A model generated the notes under the pieces. That model worked only from the letters and a program-made list of their open reading frames with translations, was not told where the DNA came from and ran no database searches. 64,000 bases of DNA from DASCQC01 sp036012865 (GTDB lineage Bacteria; Pseudomonadota; Gammaproteobacteria; Comchoanobacterales; Comchoanobacteraceae): positions 53,613 to 117,612 of the forward strand of contig DASCQC010000010.1 in the NCBI GenBank assembly GCA_036012865.1, written 5' to 3'. Positions 16,756 through 25,445 of the stretch are shown here, piece after piece; position 1 is the stretch's first letter, and each line of letters begins with the position of its first letter. Made by a program: the position numbers and the translations under genes.

Positions 16756-16981
16756 TATTAACATCTGCCTAGTTACGTAGATCAACGCAGTTAGCGTCTT
16801 GCTACGGATTGAAATATATTACACCTATTGTCGGTAAATATATATTAAAATTAGAATCAATGCAATCTTAGTATCTACGTATACAATGCAAATAAGTAAT
16901 GGGTTGATTTTATGACTGGTTGGGTTTTAAGAGTTAAGATCTATGATACCATGTAATGGATGAATTGATTGAGGAGATTTT

Positions 16982-17599
16982 ATGAAATGGGTTGTGTTGA
17001 TTATTGTGGCTGTGATATTAATCTTGGTTTTGTGGCGGCTGGGTTCAAAGCGTTATGTGTTGCCATGCCCTAGTTTTTTATCTTGGATGGTTGAGATGGA
17101 TAACCCTTGGGCTAAAGAAAATCAATCGGCAATAATTCTTAATCATTTGGGTTTAAGAGAAAGAATGGTTGTGGCGGATGTGGGTTGCGGTCCTGGCAGG
17201 TTGACAGTTCCTTTATCAAAAAAACTTAATGGACAAATTCAAGTTTTAGCTCTGGATATACAAAGTAATATGCTTGAAAAAGTAAAGAAAAAATCTAATG
17301 ATGCTGATAATATAACGTTAATTCAGGGAAAAATAGGTGAGGGGAAATTACCAATAAATCATTGTGATATTATTTTATTGGTTAATGTGCTAGGAGAGAT
17401 TCCAGAGCAATTAAAGGCATGCCAAGAAATGGTTGCAGCGTTGAAAAGCGATGGTGTTTTCTCTGTTACTGAAACTATTTTTGATCCGCATTTTCAACGA
17501 GCAAGCAAGGTTCGCAATCTTGCTAGACAAGTGGGTTTGAGGGAGACAGGTTTTTTTGGGAAATGGTTTTCTTACACACTTCATTTTAAGCATCACTAG
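16982..17599 (+). CDS. Membrane-anchored class I SAM-dependent methyltransferase
   Basis: 205 aa with GAGGAG upstream of ATG 16982. Residues 1-19 form one hydrophobic helix (MKWVVLIIVAVILILVLW), suggesting an inner-membrane anchor. The methyltransferase core follows: motif I VVADVGCGPGRLTVPLSKKL near residue 63, acidic motif II LALDIQ and motif IV CDIILLVNVLGE. It resembles the small methyltransferases placed beside stress regulators. The substrate is unknown and could be a quinone, lipid or thiol. The divergent MarR gene is a candidate regulator. Confidence 0.75.
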   Translation: MKWVVLIIVAVILILVLWRLGSKRYVLPCPSFLSWMVEMDNPWAKENQSAIILNHLGLRERMVVADVGCGPGRLTVPLSKKLNGQIQVLALDIQSNMLEKVKKKSNDADNITLIQGKIGEGKLPINHCDIILLVNVLGEIPEQLKACQEMVAALKSDGVFSVTETIFDPHFQRASKVRNLARQVGLRETGFFGKWFSYTLHFKHH

Positions 17600-17844
17600 A
17601 TTGTTATTATTCGTTGACAGGTTGAGATTGTGTGGGGTTTTTCTAGTTATATCCAGCCTGGTCAGTGGGTTCTCTAGGGTGTTTCCAAGGGAGAAACAAA
17701 TTTTTGTTAGGTGATTTTCCTATTTAGGATCAATGCTTTAGATAAAAATATTTAATATCATGAATGTTTTAAGATTCCTAGAGGTGTGCCAAAAGTGTTG
17801 GGAGAAATGTTACCCAAATGAGGGTGTAATATTTTGAGGTATTC

Positions 17845-18498
17845 TTAATAGTGCTTGTGTAAGAAAGAAGTTGGATTTTCTGTGTTTTTGGGTTCTATTT
17901 GAGTGGCTATATTACCATCCTTTAGTAAAATTATTTTGTCGGCTATTCGAGTTAAAAAATCTAAATCATGAGAGGCAATTATCATGGTGATATTTCTTTC
18001 CTTTTTGATTGATTTTAAGAGAGTGATGACATCTAAAATAGCTGCTACATCAAGCCCAGAAGTGGGCTCATCACATAAGAGTAGCTTGGGGTCCATCATC
18101 AATGTTCTTGCCAGGGCAACCCTTTGCTTTTGTCCGCCAGATAACTGTGATGGGTAGTTGTGGGCTTTGTTATGAACTCCGAGTTGTTTTAGTAGTTGAA
18201 GGGCTTTCTTTGTAGGGTTCTTCATTTTGTTTATGGTAGGAGAGTAGGTTAGGTTTTCTAATACGTTCATGTGGGGGAAGAGTTGAAAGTCTTGAAACAT
18301 AAATCCGGATAGAGTGTTTCCGGTGATATGGCCTTTATCAAGGGTATCTAATTGTTGAATACACCTTAAAAGGGTTGATTTTCCGCTGCCTGATGGGCCA
18401 GCTAGGCCAATGATTTGATTGTCACTAATTTCTAGACTAATATTGTTAAAGATAATGTGGTCATGATATCTTTTTGAGGCATTCTTAACTGTTAGCAT
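17845..18498 (-). CDS. artP: Amino-acid (arginine-type) ABC transporter ATP-binding protein
   Basis: 217 aa, slightly short for the family (about 240). Walker A GLAGPSGSGKSTLLRC near residue 33, signature LSGGQKQRVALARTLMM near 122, Walker B LLLCDEPTSGLD and H-loop IIASHDLDFL are all intact. It belongs to the GlnQ/ArtP/HisP polar amino acid class. It is the last gene of a three-gene operon (binding protein, permease, ATPase) with overlapping ends. Arginine is inferred from the divergent argR gene and the ARG boxes between them. Confidence 0.85.
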   Translation of the reverse strand: MLTVKNASKRYHDHIIFNNISLEISDNQIIGLAGPSGSGKSTLLRCIQQLDTLDKGHITGNTLSGFMFQDFQLFPHMNVLENLTYSPTINKMKNPTKKALQLLKQLGVHNKAHNYPSQLSGGQKQRVALARTLMMDPKLLLCDEPTSGLDVAAILDVITLLKSIKKERNITMIIASHDLDFLTRIADKIILLKDGNIATQIEPKNTENPTSFLHKHY

Positions 18499-19129
18499 GA
18501 TTAACCTTCTTTTCTAGGATTCTTCCAATATGCTCAATGAAAAGCACAAGAGTATAGTAATAGACCCCTGCAATGCAAAGTGGGGTAAAATAGGTAAATT
18601 GTTCAGCGGCTACGGTTTGAGCGGAACGCATGATGTCCATGCCTCCAATTGTTGCAATCAATGAAGTTTCTTTTAAAAGAGCGATGATCTCACTGATCAT
18701 AGCGGGTAATACGTTTTTTATTACTTGAGGTAAAATGATGTCTTTCCACATTGGGTAGTTTGGTATTTTAAGGGCTTTTGCTGCCTCAAATTGTCCTTTG
18801 GGAATATTATTAATGCCTGCTCTTAAAATTTCAGCAACATAGGCGGAGCTGTTTAAGCCAAAGGTAATGATGCCGGCCATGATAATATTTAATTTGATTC
18901 CTGTTAATCCAGGCAGTGCAAAATAAACAAAGGCCAGTTGTAAGATGAGAGGAGTGCCTCTTATCACTGAAATAATGCTATTAATGGGTGTTTTAGCGAT
19001 GCCTTTGTATCGACCTATGGAGGCTAGTAGGCCAAGAATGAGCCCTATGGATATACCGCACACTAGTAGTTGAAGTGTAATGAGGATACCTTTGCTTATA
19101 AAGATTGCGCTATAGAGTAGGTCATTCAT
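18485..19129 (-). CDS. artQ: Amino-acid ABC transporter permease (ArtQ/HisM type)
   Basis: 214 aa with about five transmembrane helices (GILITLQLLVCGISIGLILG onwards). The EAA loop that docks on the ATPase is EAAKALKIPNYPMWKDIILP near residue 138. RGTPLILQLAFVYFALPG near residue 58 is the typical motif of polar amino acid permeases. It overlaps the binding-protein gene by 4 bases and the ATPase gene by 14. Only one permease gene is present, so a homodimer is expected, whereas E. coli uses ArtQ plus ArtM. Confidence 0.85.
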   Translation of the reverse strand: MNDLLYSAIFISKGILITLQLLVCGISIGLILGLLASIGRYKGIAKTPINSIISVIRGTPLILQLAFVYFALPGLTGIKLNIIMAGIITFGLNSSAYVAEILRAGINNIPKGQFEAAKALKIPNYPMWKDIILPQVIKNVLPAMISEIIALLKETSLIATIGGMDIMRSAQTVAAEQFTYFTPLCIAGVYYYTLVLFIEHIGRILEKKVNHANS

Positions 19130-19860
19130 GGTTTAATCTCGAGGTATTTTCTTTTAAGGTCGTTGATTTTTCCTTGTTTAATAAGCTTCTTTAGTGCTTT
19201 ATTAATCGGTTCTTTTAGGGGGGAGTTTTTCTTAAGAACAATAACATAGCCTGAATCAGCTTGTGCCATAACCTGGTAGGCTAGTTGGGGGTTTTTTTGT
19301 GAAAACGCACGAGCTTGGATGGCGTCAATAAAGACACCGTCTACGTGTCCTGCCTTAAGTGACTCAACGGCTTGAGGGTTGCTATCAGTTGTTATGATTT
19401 CGGAGTCTTTGGCGTTGTTTTTTAGCCAAAGCTCCATGGTGGTACCCAGTTGACAAGCTATTTTTTTTCCAGCAAGGTCGGTTGATTGGAGAAGGGGGCT
19501 ATCATGGGGAAAAAGAATGGCTAAGCTTTCTGTGTAGTAAGGATCTGAAAAATCGAAATTCTTTTTTCTTTCATCGGTAGCCGTAATGGTGGCGATGGCG
19601 ACATCAGCTATACCGCTTTGAACTGAGGCTAAGACGGCACTAAACTCCATGTCTAGAAACGCGGGTTCTTTGTTTAATTCTTGGGCGAGTATAATGCCAA
19701 GATCAATGTCAAATCCGGTGAGCTCTCCTTTTAGTTTGTATTCAAAAGGTGGATAATCAGCTGATGTTGCAATAATGAGTTTTGTGTTGTCTTTTGTATC
19801 TTTACAGCTTGAAAGAATACAGGCTAGCAATAATATCAATATTGTTGTCAGGTTTTTCAT
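19126..19860 (-). CDS. artJ: Periplasmic amino-acid-binding lipoprotein (arginine-type)
   Basis: 244 aa. A lipoprotein signal (MKNLTTILILLLACILSSC) ends in lipobox LSSC, so lipidation is expected at Cys19. The SBP family 3 fold is evident from LIIATSADYPPFEYKLKGEL, GFDIDLGIILAQEL, IATITATDERKKNFDFSDPY and QLGTTMELWLKN. It captures a polar amino acid for the ArtQP-like transporter. GGAGA precedes ATG 19860. Its promoter faces left from the argR intergenic region and probably answers to ArgR. Confidence 0.85.
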   Translation of the reverse strand: MKNLTTILILLLACILSSCKDTKDNTKLIIATSADYPPFEYKLKGELTGFDIDLGIILAQELNKEPAFLDMEFSAVLASVQSGIADVAIATITATDERKKNFDFSDPYYTESLAILFPHDSPLLQSTDLAGKKIACQLGTTMELWLKNNAKDSEIITTDSNPQAVESLKAGHVDGVFIDAIQARAFSQKNPQLAYQVMAQADSGYVIVLKKNSPLKEPINKALKKLIKQGKINDLKRKYLEIKP

Positions 19861-19918
19861 GCCATTTGTTCTCCGAGTTGCTTAAGTTTGCTAAAATTAG
19901 AATATGACATATATTGAG

Positions 19919-19972
19919 TTGACATGCAAGCCTATTTGAATATAATATTAATATAGTGAATATATATCCATT
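19919..19972 (+). promoter_or_regulatory. argR promoter overlapped by two adjacent ARG boxes
   Basis: TTGACA (19919-19924), 16 bases and TATAAT (19941-19946) make the argR promoter. Two 18-base ARG-box matches follow: TTTGAATATAATATTAAT (19935-19952), with a perfect left half, and AGTGAATATATATCCATT (19955-19972), with one mismatch to the E. coli consensus by my count. They are two bases apart, the usual spacing for an ArgR hexamer. They cover the -10 and transcript start, implying autoregulation and probably control of the divergent transporter. Confidence 0.75.
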
Positions 19973-19982
19973 GGAGTTTGAT

Positions 19983-20441
19983 GTGAATGATACGAGTCTA
20001 GATGATCATATTTTGAATATTATCAGAAATTTTGAGATTCCAGAGCAAGCTGATTTACAGAGTTATTTAAATAAGAGGGGTTTTGATATTCCTCAAGCCA
20101 CTCTGTCGCGACGGTTAAAAAAATTAAATGTTGCCAAAGTATCTGGAATTTATGAGATTGTTGACCATAATCAACCTCAAATACCCACAGTCTTAAGCAT
20201 GAAAGAGTCTGATTCTGGTTTATTGGTTTTTCATACTCACCCAGGTAATGCGAATAGTTTGGCAGTTTTCTTGGATGAAAAATTTGTGTCGTATTCATCC
20301 AGAGATGACAAAAGTTCGCTGATCTTGGGAACCATAGCAGGCGATGATACAGTTCTAGTGATTGTAAAAAATAAAACTACTATGAAAGAATTTATTCGGG
20401 AAGTAGGGTATTATTTTCCATATTTGCCCCAAGGAGGTTAA
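19983..20441 (+). CDS. argR: Arginine repressor ArgR
   Basis: 152 aa from GTG 19983, which has TTGGAG six bases upstream. The frame extends to GTG 19956, but that codon lies inside an ARG box and almost at the transcript start. The N-terminal winged helix has the family pattern FDIPQATLSRRLKKLNVAKV near residue 34. The C-terminal hexamerisation and arginine-binding domain has GTIAGDDTVLVIVKNKTTMK, matching the GTIAGDDT signature with its arginine-binding Asp pair. It represses arginine synthesis or uptake genes when arginine is present. Here it is divergent from the arginine-type ABC transporter. Confidence 0.9.
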   Translation: MNDTSLDDHILNIIRNFEIPEQADLQSYLNKRGFDIPQATLSRRLKKLNVAKVSGIYEIVDHNQPQIPTVLSMKESDSGLLVFHTHPGNANSLAVFLDEKFVSYSSRDDKSSLILGTIAGDDTVLVIVKNKTTMKEFIREVGYYFPYLPQGG

Positions 20442-20513
20442 CGCTTAATCGACTACACTTCTATTGTCAATAGATGGGTGCTCATAATGAGAGGAATAGA
20501 GTGTTTGGTTGCG

Positions 20514-21929
20514 CTAAAAAATACTCATGTTCTTAAGTTGATACTCAGTAGAGATATTGATGGAATACAAAAAATCCTTGTCATGAGAGACTATAATCAT
20601 CGAGCCAGGGTATGTTTTTAAAATTTGAGCTATGTGTTCTTTGGTTTCTAGGTCTAAATTGTTGGTTATTTCATCCAGAATTAATAGTTTTGGAGTTTTA
20701 GCGGCAATTAAACAAAGTGATAGTCGGGCTTTTTCTCCGCCTGAAAGATGTTCAGATAATGGCAATATTTCTTCATTTTTTCTAAATAAAAAATCATTTA
20801 AATGTTCTCTTATTTCTCTTTCATCCCATCGTGGTTTCAGTTGCTGTAGATGTCCTATAATGGATAACCTGGGATCAAGGTTGCAATAATGCTGATCCAA
20901 GTAGCCAATTTGATGGGGGTGAGGTAGTTGCCACTGTCCGGTTGTAAAAAACTTATCACGATCAAAAATAGCTTTGAGCAATGTTGATTTGCCAGATGCA
21001 TTTTTTCCATAGATAGCAACGCGTTCTTTTCCTGACACCGTTAGGCTAATGTCTTTTAGTATTATATTTTCTTTGCTATAACCAATACTGGCTTCATGGA
21101 TGGATATAAGGTTACTGTTGCCCATATCATTGGAGCTTATTGAAAATTTGGGTACAAGGGTTTCAGGTTGATAAAGCTCAGATAGTTTTGAAGATAGGGC
21201 GTGTCTGCAGTCATTAATGAATCGTTTGTTCTTATTACAAGTGAGTTGGCCTTGTGTTTGAGCATTCCGAAGGGCCAATTTGTCATGAGAATACTTTTTT
21301 TCACCGTAGGTTTTGGATTTTTTGGCTCGTTTTTGTTCTTGCATAAGGTTGTTATGATATTGCTTTTGTTTTCTTTTTAATAGTGATCTCTCCTTTTCTA
21401 GCGACAATTTATTTTGTGCAACATGCTGTCTATAATTATCATAAGATCCCGTGAACTCATCAATTTTGTTCTGATTAATGTGCCATAGTGTATCGATGCA
21501 ATTGCGGAGTAATTCAGTGTCATGGCTAACCAGAATAAGCGTTCCTTGGTAGCCCAAAAGCATTCGCATTAGGCTTTTACGATTCTCTTGATCTAAGTGA
21601 TTGGTGGGTTCGTCTAGCAAGAGTAGGTGGGGTGATTTGGCTAAGGCTTCGGATATCTTTTTATTAAGTCGCTGCCCACCACTGAGGTCTTTAAAATCAT
21701 GGATTGTTTGTTCTACATGCCCGATGCATAGGTTGCTGCTGATTGAAACTTGTCCACTTGACGGTTGTAATTGTTGAGACAATATATTCAGTAGGCTTGT
21801 TTTTCCACAACCATTTCTACCAATTATGGCAATACGTACACCCGGGTGAATTGTGTTTGAAAAGTTTTCAAAGCAGTTTTTATGGGGAAAAGATAGGCTG
21901 ATGTCTTTAAGGTAAATAGGTGCGTGCAT
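20514..21929 (-). CDS. ABC-F family ATPase
   Basis: 471 aa from ATG 21929 (MHAPIYLKDISLSFPHK), preceded by GAGAG. Two ABC domains without membrane segments are present: GRNGCGKTSLLNILS with LSGGQRLNKKISEAL and LLLLDEPTNHLD, then GKNASGKSTLLKAIF with LSGGEKARLSLCL and LLILDEITNNLDLETKE. The linker (about residues 180-265) is long and Lys/Gln rich, as expected for the ribosomal P-site tRNA interaction motif. ABC-F proteins regulate translation or dislodge ribosome-targeting antibiotics. The closest subfamily cannot be told from sequence alone. It is convergent with argR. Confidence 0.85.
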   Translation of the reverse strand: MHAPIYLKDISLSFPHKNCFENFSNTIHPGVRIAIIGRNGCGKTSLLNILSQQLQPSSGQVSISSNLCIGHVEQTIHDFKDLSGGQRLNKKISEALAKSPHLLLLDEPTNHLDQENRKSLMRMLLGYQGTLILVSHDTELLRNCIDTLWHINQNKIDEFTGSYDNYRQHVAQNKLSLEKERSLLKRKQKQYHNNLMQEQKRAKKSKTYGEKKYSHDKLALRNAQTQGQLTCNKNKRFINDCRHALSSKLSELYQPETLVPKFSISSNDMGNSNLISIHEASIGYSKENIILKDISLTVSGKERVAIYGKNASGKSTLLKAIFDRDKFFTTGQWQLPHPHQIGYLDQHYCNLDPRLSIIGHLQQLKPRWDEREIREHLNDFLFRKNEEILPLSEHLSGGEKARLSLCLIAAKTPKLLILDEITNNLDLETKEHIAQILKTYPGSMIIVSHDKDFLYSINISTEYQLKNMSIF

Positions 21930-22183
21930 GGTATTTCTCTCAATCTGTAAGTGGGGTATCTGTTGATGATGAGGTTTTATCACAGTGTATGGATGCCCTT
22001 CTATATGGGTGATTTAAGAAATAGTGTTCATGACGCCTCTATGTTGTTACGTGTATGATTATAAGGATTTATTTGTTTATTGTCAAGTAACGAGGGGGTG
22101 TTTATGAGGTGTTGTTTATTATCATTGACGCTAGATAAGGCGCCATGAAATTCATGTGAGCAAGGTGTTCTGCGGGTGGCTTA

Positions 22184-22684
22184 TTAAGTATTGTTAGTAT
22201 CTTTAAGAATGCTTGCCTCAGTTTCTTCGGTAATGATTGTAGTTAAGCAGTCAAGAAAAATCGTTTGCTTCCCTTTAAGTTGATTAAAAAATTTAGAGTC
22301 AATATCTTCTACATTCTTAACTGTGTTTTGAACTAGCTTTATACCGGCTGATGTTAGTGTTAGAAATTTTGAGCGTTCATCACCTTCCTTGTGCACTCTT
22401 TCAATCAGTTGTTTTTTGACTAATACACGGATAACTTGGGAGGCCATGGATACATCGCACATAGAAAATCTGGCTAATTTAATTTGATTGGTATTTATTT
22501 TTTTACCTTGAAGATAAGCAAGGCTGGTTAGAATGACAAACTGCACATGAGTAATATTATGCTGTCTTAATAGACGTTCAAGCTTGCGTTTCCATAATAA
22601 ATAGGTTTGCCATAACATAAACCCCGGGCTCCGGGTGGCTTCTTGAAAGTGACTTATATCGTTCCAGTTGAATTTTTCGCTCAT
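22184..22684 (-). CDS. MarR-family transcriptional regulator
   Basis: 166 aa. The MarR winged helix is seen in ITHVQFVILTSLAYLQGKKI, NQIKLARFSMCDVSMASQVI, RVLVKKQLIERVHKEGDERS and the wing KFLTLTSAGIKLV. It is paralogous to the regulator at 16270-16755. Its ATG overlaps the stop of the upstream SRPBCC gene, so the pair is one operon. The 12-base palindrome upstream of that operon is the likely operator. The single Cys in RFSMCDVSM, in the recognition region, could give redox sensitivity but is not diagnostic. Confidence 0.82.
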   Translation of the reverse strand: MSEKFNWNDISHFQEATRSPGFMLWQTYLLWKRKLERLLRQHNITHVQFVILTSLAYLQGKKINTNQIKLARFSMCDVSMASQVIRVLVKKQLIERVHKEGDERSKFLTLTSAGIKLVQNTVKNVEDIDSKFFNQLKGKQTIFLDCLTTIITEETEASILKDTNNT

Positions 22685-23124
22685 TGTATTGATCCTTCTG
22701 AAGGGTTAGATTCTGCAAGCTGAGCAAGTTTCTTCATGGCGTCAGGTAATTTGGCTTTCATTTGTCGTCCAATGATAAAAGCAAATAGTGGTGCAGTTAA
22801 GCCTTTCATTTCAATCTGATGAGTGATTGTTGTGGTCTCGTCTAAATTATCTGTTAGCTGATGGCTGAAGGTCATTTTAGTCAGGGGTAAATACGAAATA
22901 TTAGTAAAGGATTGGTTTTTTGTGACCTCTGATAATTTAAATTTTACTTTTGAAGCTCCTCTGGGTTTTATTACGCCAGTTGTTCCTTGAGTGAAATTAT
23001 TACCTTCTAACCAGGCGTATTCGATATCTTCGTCCCATTCAGTCCATGCCTTAAGATTCGCATAAAACGGCCAAATATCTGACTTAGTTGCTTTTGTTTG
23101 GATAGAGTAACTTGTCACAATCAT
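22681..23124 (-). CDS. SRPBCC (START-like) domain protein
   Basis: 147 aa with AGAGGT seven bases upstream of ATG 23124. The sequence follows the polyketide-cyclase/SRPBCC pattern: SYSIQTKATKSDIWPFYANL with AWTEWDEDIEYAWLEG, then a series of beta strands and a long C-terminal helix (RQMKAKLPDAMKKLAQLAES). Such proteins bind hydrophobic ligands or coenzymes. Translational coupling to a MarR regulator suggests a small detoxification or ligand-binding module. No catalytic residues can be assigned. Confidence 0.75.
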   Translation of the reverse strand: MIVTSYSIQTKATKSDIWPFYANLKAWTEWDEDIEYAWLEGNNFTQGTTGVIKPRGASKVKFKLSEVTKNQSFTNISYLPLTKMTFSHQLTDNLDETTTITHQIEMKGLTAPLFAFIIGRQMKAKLPDAMKKLAQLAESNPSEGSIQ

Positions 23125-23160
23125 AATTTTACCTCTTTGGTTTTAATGATGTATATATAG

Positions 23161-23172
23161 TGTATGCATACA
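23161..23172. promoter_or_regulatory. 12-bp palindrome, candidate MarR operator
   Basis: TGTATGCATACA is a perfect palindrome 37 bases upstream of the SRPBCC start codon, embedded in a TATA-rich stretch. Size and position fit a MarR dimer site controlling the SRPBCC-marR operon. Binding is inferred. Confidence 0.45.
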
Positions 23173-23437
23173 TAATATTTATATATATTAAAATTTTATA
23201 GTACGCTATGTCAAGTTGTACTTGTAACTCCGAGTGAAAAATGTTTATAAGATAAGGTTTGGGTATGAAAAAGAATTTTAGAGAGAGTGATTTGGTTTTA
23301 TAGTAGAATCTCACAATTTCTATTTGAGGGTCTTAACAATGGATCCTGATGCACCAATGATTACCGTTTTACTGTGCATAAATTTTCCAGCTATTCATGC
23401 GCTGTCATGTCGATTGAACGCAGAATAACTTGAGGAC

Positions 23438-24385
23438 TTATATGTACTCCATTTTAGCTCTGTTATGGGGTTCATCATAATTTATTCTTGGACCGATCGG
23501 AACAATACCATTGGGGTTAATAAATGGGTGGCTAGTGTAATAGTGCGTCTTAATATGATCCATATCTACCGTTGATTTAATGTTTTTAGTTTGGTAGATA
23601 TCACGTAGATAGCCAGATAGATTGGGGTAATCGACTATACGTTGTAGGTTACATTTAAAGTGCCCAACATAGACTGGATCAAATCTTATAAGTGTTGTAA
23701 ATAAGCAAATATCTGCTTCAGTTAGTTGATTGCCAACTAGGTAACGTTGTCTGGATAAATGCTTTTCTATTTTTTCAAGGGCATTAAAAAGGCGATTAAC
23801 TTCTTCCGTATACACCGCTTGAGAAGTTGCAAACCCGACTTTATAAACGCCATTGTTAATTGCTGAATAGATAAATTCATTCATTTTATCAATGTCACTT
23901 CGTTTTGATTTAGGGTAAAAATCTAATTTGTTTCCCGTGATCATATTAAACTCTTGATTGAACATGCGAATGATTTCAGATGATTCGTTGTTGACTATTG
24001 TGCGGGTATGTTTATCCCATAACATAGGAACGGTCACACGACCTTCATAGTTTGTGTTAGCTAATGAGTATATTTGGTGTAAGTAATTTTTTTCGTTGCA
24101 AGAATCGGTGCTTGGGTCAATTTCCCAGCCATTTTCGAGCATGACAGGTTTAACAGCTGTCATGGGTATAACGGATGTTAATGATTTTAATTCTCGATAT
24201 AGGGTTGCGCGGTGTGCCCATGGACATGCGTGTGAAACATACAGGTGATAGCGGTTTTTCTCAGCAGGAAATTTCGCAGACCCAATAAAATGTCTAAAAA
24301 TCGAATCTTTTCTGATAAAACGTCCACCGGTTATATCGGAGCCAAAATTTTGGTTAATCCATTTTCCTTTTATCATGAACCCCAT
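23438..24385 (-). CDS. Glutathionyl-hydroquinone reductase (Xi-class GST, YqjG/ECM4 type)
   Basis: 315 aa from ATG 24385 (MGFMIKGKWINQNF), preceded by GGAAG. The open frame extends upstream to 24607 but the extra 74 residues have no family match and lie in a repeated non-coding element. The thioredoxin-like domain has the active-site HACPWAHRATLYRELK near residue 50 with the catalytic Cys. TVPMLWDKHTRTIVNNESSE is the cis-Pro region, and the helical domain contains EADICLFTTLIRFDPVYVGH. The family reduces glutathionyl-hydroquinones with glutathione. The gene is alone in its neighbourhood. Confidence 0.85.
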   Translation of the reverse strand: MGFMIKGKWINQNFGSDITGGRFIRKDSIFRHFIGSAKFPAEKNRYHLYVSHACPWAHRATLYRELKSLTSVIPMTAVKPVMLENGWEIDPSTDSCNEKNYLHQIYSLANTNYEGRVTVPMLWDKHTRTIVNNESSEIIRMFNQEFNMITGNKLDFYPKSKRSDIDKMNEFIYSAINNGVYKVGFATSQAVYTEEVNRLFNALEKIEKHLSRQRYLVGNQLTEADICLFTTLIRFDPVYVGHFKCNLQRIVDYPNLSGYLRDIYQTKNIKSTVDMDHIKTHYYTSHPFINPNGIVPIGPRINYDEPHNRAKMEYI

Positions 24386-24461
24386 ACTATTCTTCCCAAT
24401 TAACATGCCTGTATTCATCATGATGTTATCATATAGCTCATGAATGATCATTAGTAAAAGA

Positions 24462-24650
24462 CGAAATTTGCCACTTTTATGATATTTCAGATGTTGCCTA
24501 TGAGTAAAATCACAAACAGTGCAATGCTGCAACCCCAGAGACGCTGTTAATGCCGCCTTGTTATTGATATGTCTGTTTTTCGATAAGAAGATAAGCAAAA
24601 TCACCAAGAGTGGTGATAAGGATTTGAGTTAATATCGAATTTGATCAAAA
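24462..24650. repeat. Double-operator element, copy 1 (degenerate)
   Basis: This stretch aligns with 36347-36482. Both start with TTTGCCACTTTTA and share TTAT(T/C)GA-N12-TCGATAA (here 24561-24586), GTGGTGATAAGGAT (here from 24610) and a second site TTAATATCGA. In this copy the right half of the second palindrome is lost. The spacer between palindrome arms is 12 bases in both copies. It looks like a duplicated regulatory region whose gene has been lost here. Confidence 0.55.
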
Positions 24651-24732
24651 CCAATCATAGCATTAAGTTGCTGATTGAATGTATAGGCAAAGCAATGAGG
24701 CACTATGCCGAAAAGAATCTTTAGTATAACAG

Positions 24733-24755
24733 AGGCTAGGCGACTAGCCTTTTTC
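24733..24755 (+). terminator. Perfect rho-independent terminator with no gene upstream on its strand
   Basis: AGGCTAG, loop GCGA and CTAGCCT, then TTTTCTATTT. It reads on the plus strand, while the nearest gene to the left is on the minus strand. It may end a small RNA or be the relic of a deleted gene. Confidence 0.65.
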
Positions 24756-25202
24756 TATTTCCAATTTTTCCGTTCACCAATATTTCTCTTGTGTATGTTG
24801 ATGGGGCATAGTATACCTCTTCCTTTAGATATGATACCATAAATGATTAATTGATTTAGTTGTCTTATGGACACAGCTTATTGTATTGATTTATTTATTT
24901 TAGTTCTAAAACCATGCAATTGCATAAGATACGGAAGGTTTTTTACCTGAAGGAGCTAAAGCTGTATGGGTTATGCGTATGGAAAACTGGAAATACAGGG
25001 TTATGTATAAAATATATCGGCCAAGTCAAAGAGGATCATCTTCGAAGAGACTCGCTAGGGTAGAAAAGTATCTCTTCAACACTGGAAAAAAAGGGTAAGG
25101 GAACTTGGGTATCATAGAAGATATTTTTAATAAACAAACCAAACATTTATCGAAAAAGTATGGTTTTCAACGAGTCATGAAGATATCTTTGGAGCAGAAA
25201 TA
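24756..25202. other. Intergenic region with degraded sequence before the SDR remnant
   Basis: About 450 bases with no intact gene. A perfect 12-base palindrome ATGCAATTGCAT occurs at 24914-24925 and could be a regulator site. AGGTTTTTTACCT near 24938 is a small inverted repeat. Short open stretches before 25203 are too broken to identify and may be the lost 5' part of the SDR gene. Confidence 0.4.
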
Positions 25203-25445
25203 ATGAGTGAAATTACATGTCAACAAACACGGATTAACTGTATTTCTCCTGGCGGGTTTAGAGCACCAATGAATGAACCCTATGTCGATCAAGTGATCTC
25301 CCGTATCTCTTATGGAGTCATGGCTGATTCATCTGATATGAATGGCTTAGTTTTATATGTTTCATCGAATGAAATAGATAGTTATGTTACGGGTTCTTGC
25401 GTTGCCTTTGATGATGGCATATCTTGTGGAGGAAAATTGTGGTAA
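25203..25445 (+). pseudogene. C-terminal remnant of a short-chain dehydrogenase (PtmA-like)
   Basis: The 80-residue frame contains only the C-terminal third of an SDR: INCISPGGFRAPMNEPYVDQ, VSSNEIDSYVTGSCVAFDDG. The cofactor-binding N-terminus and the YxxxK site are missing, so it cannot be an active enzyme. The pattern is closest to PtmA-like SDRs of flagellin or glycan loci. Its stop overlaps the start of the following ABC transporter (GTGGTAA), a coupling that probably dates from when the gene was whole. Confidence 0.7.

Noticed and set aside
20442..20513. Bidirectional terminator between argR and the ABC-F gene
   Set aside because: TCTATTG-T-CAATAGA is palindromic but has essentially no loop and no T-tract.
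23129..23314. 61-codon minus-strand frame upstream of the SRPBCC gene
   Set aside because: It covers the promoter region and palindrome, is AT-driven (Ile/Tyr/Lys rich) and lacks a ribosome site.
24386..24607. N-terminal extension of the glutathionyl-hydroquinone reductase
   Set aside because: The family starts at the MGFMIKG position, which has its own ribosome site; the extension lies in the duplicated operator element.
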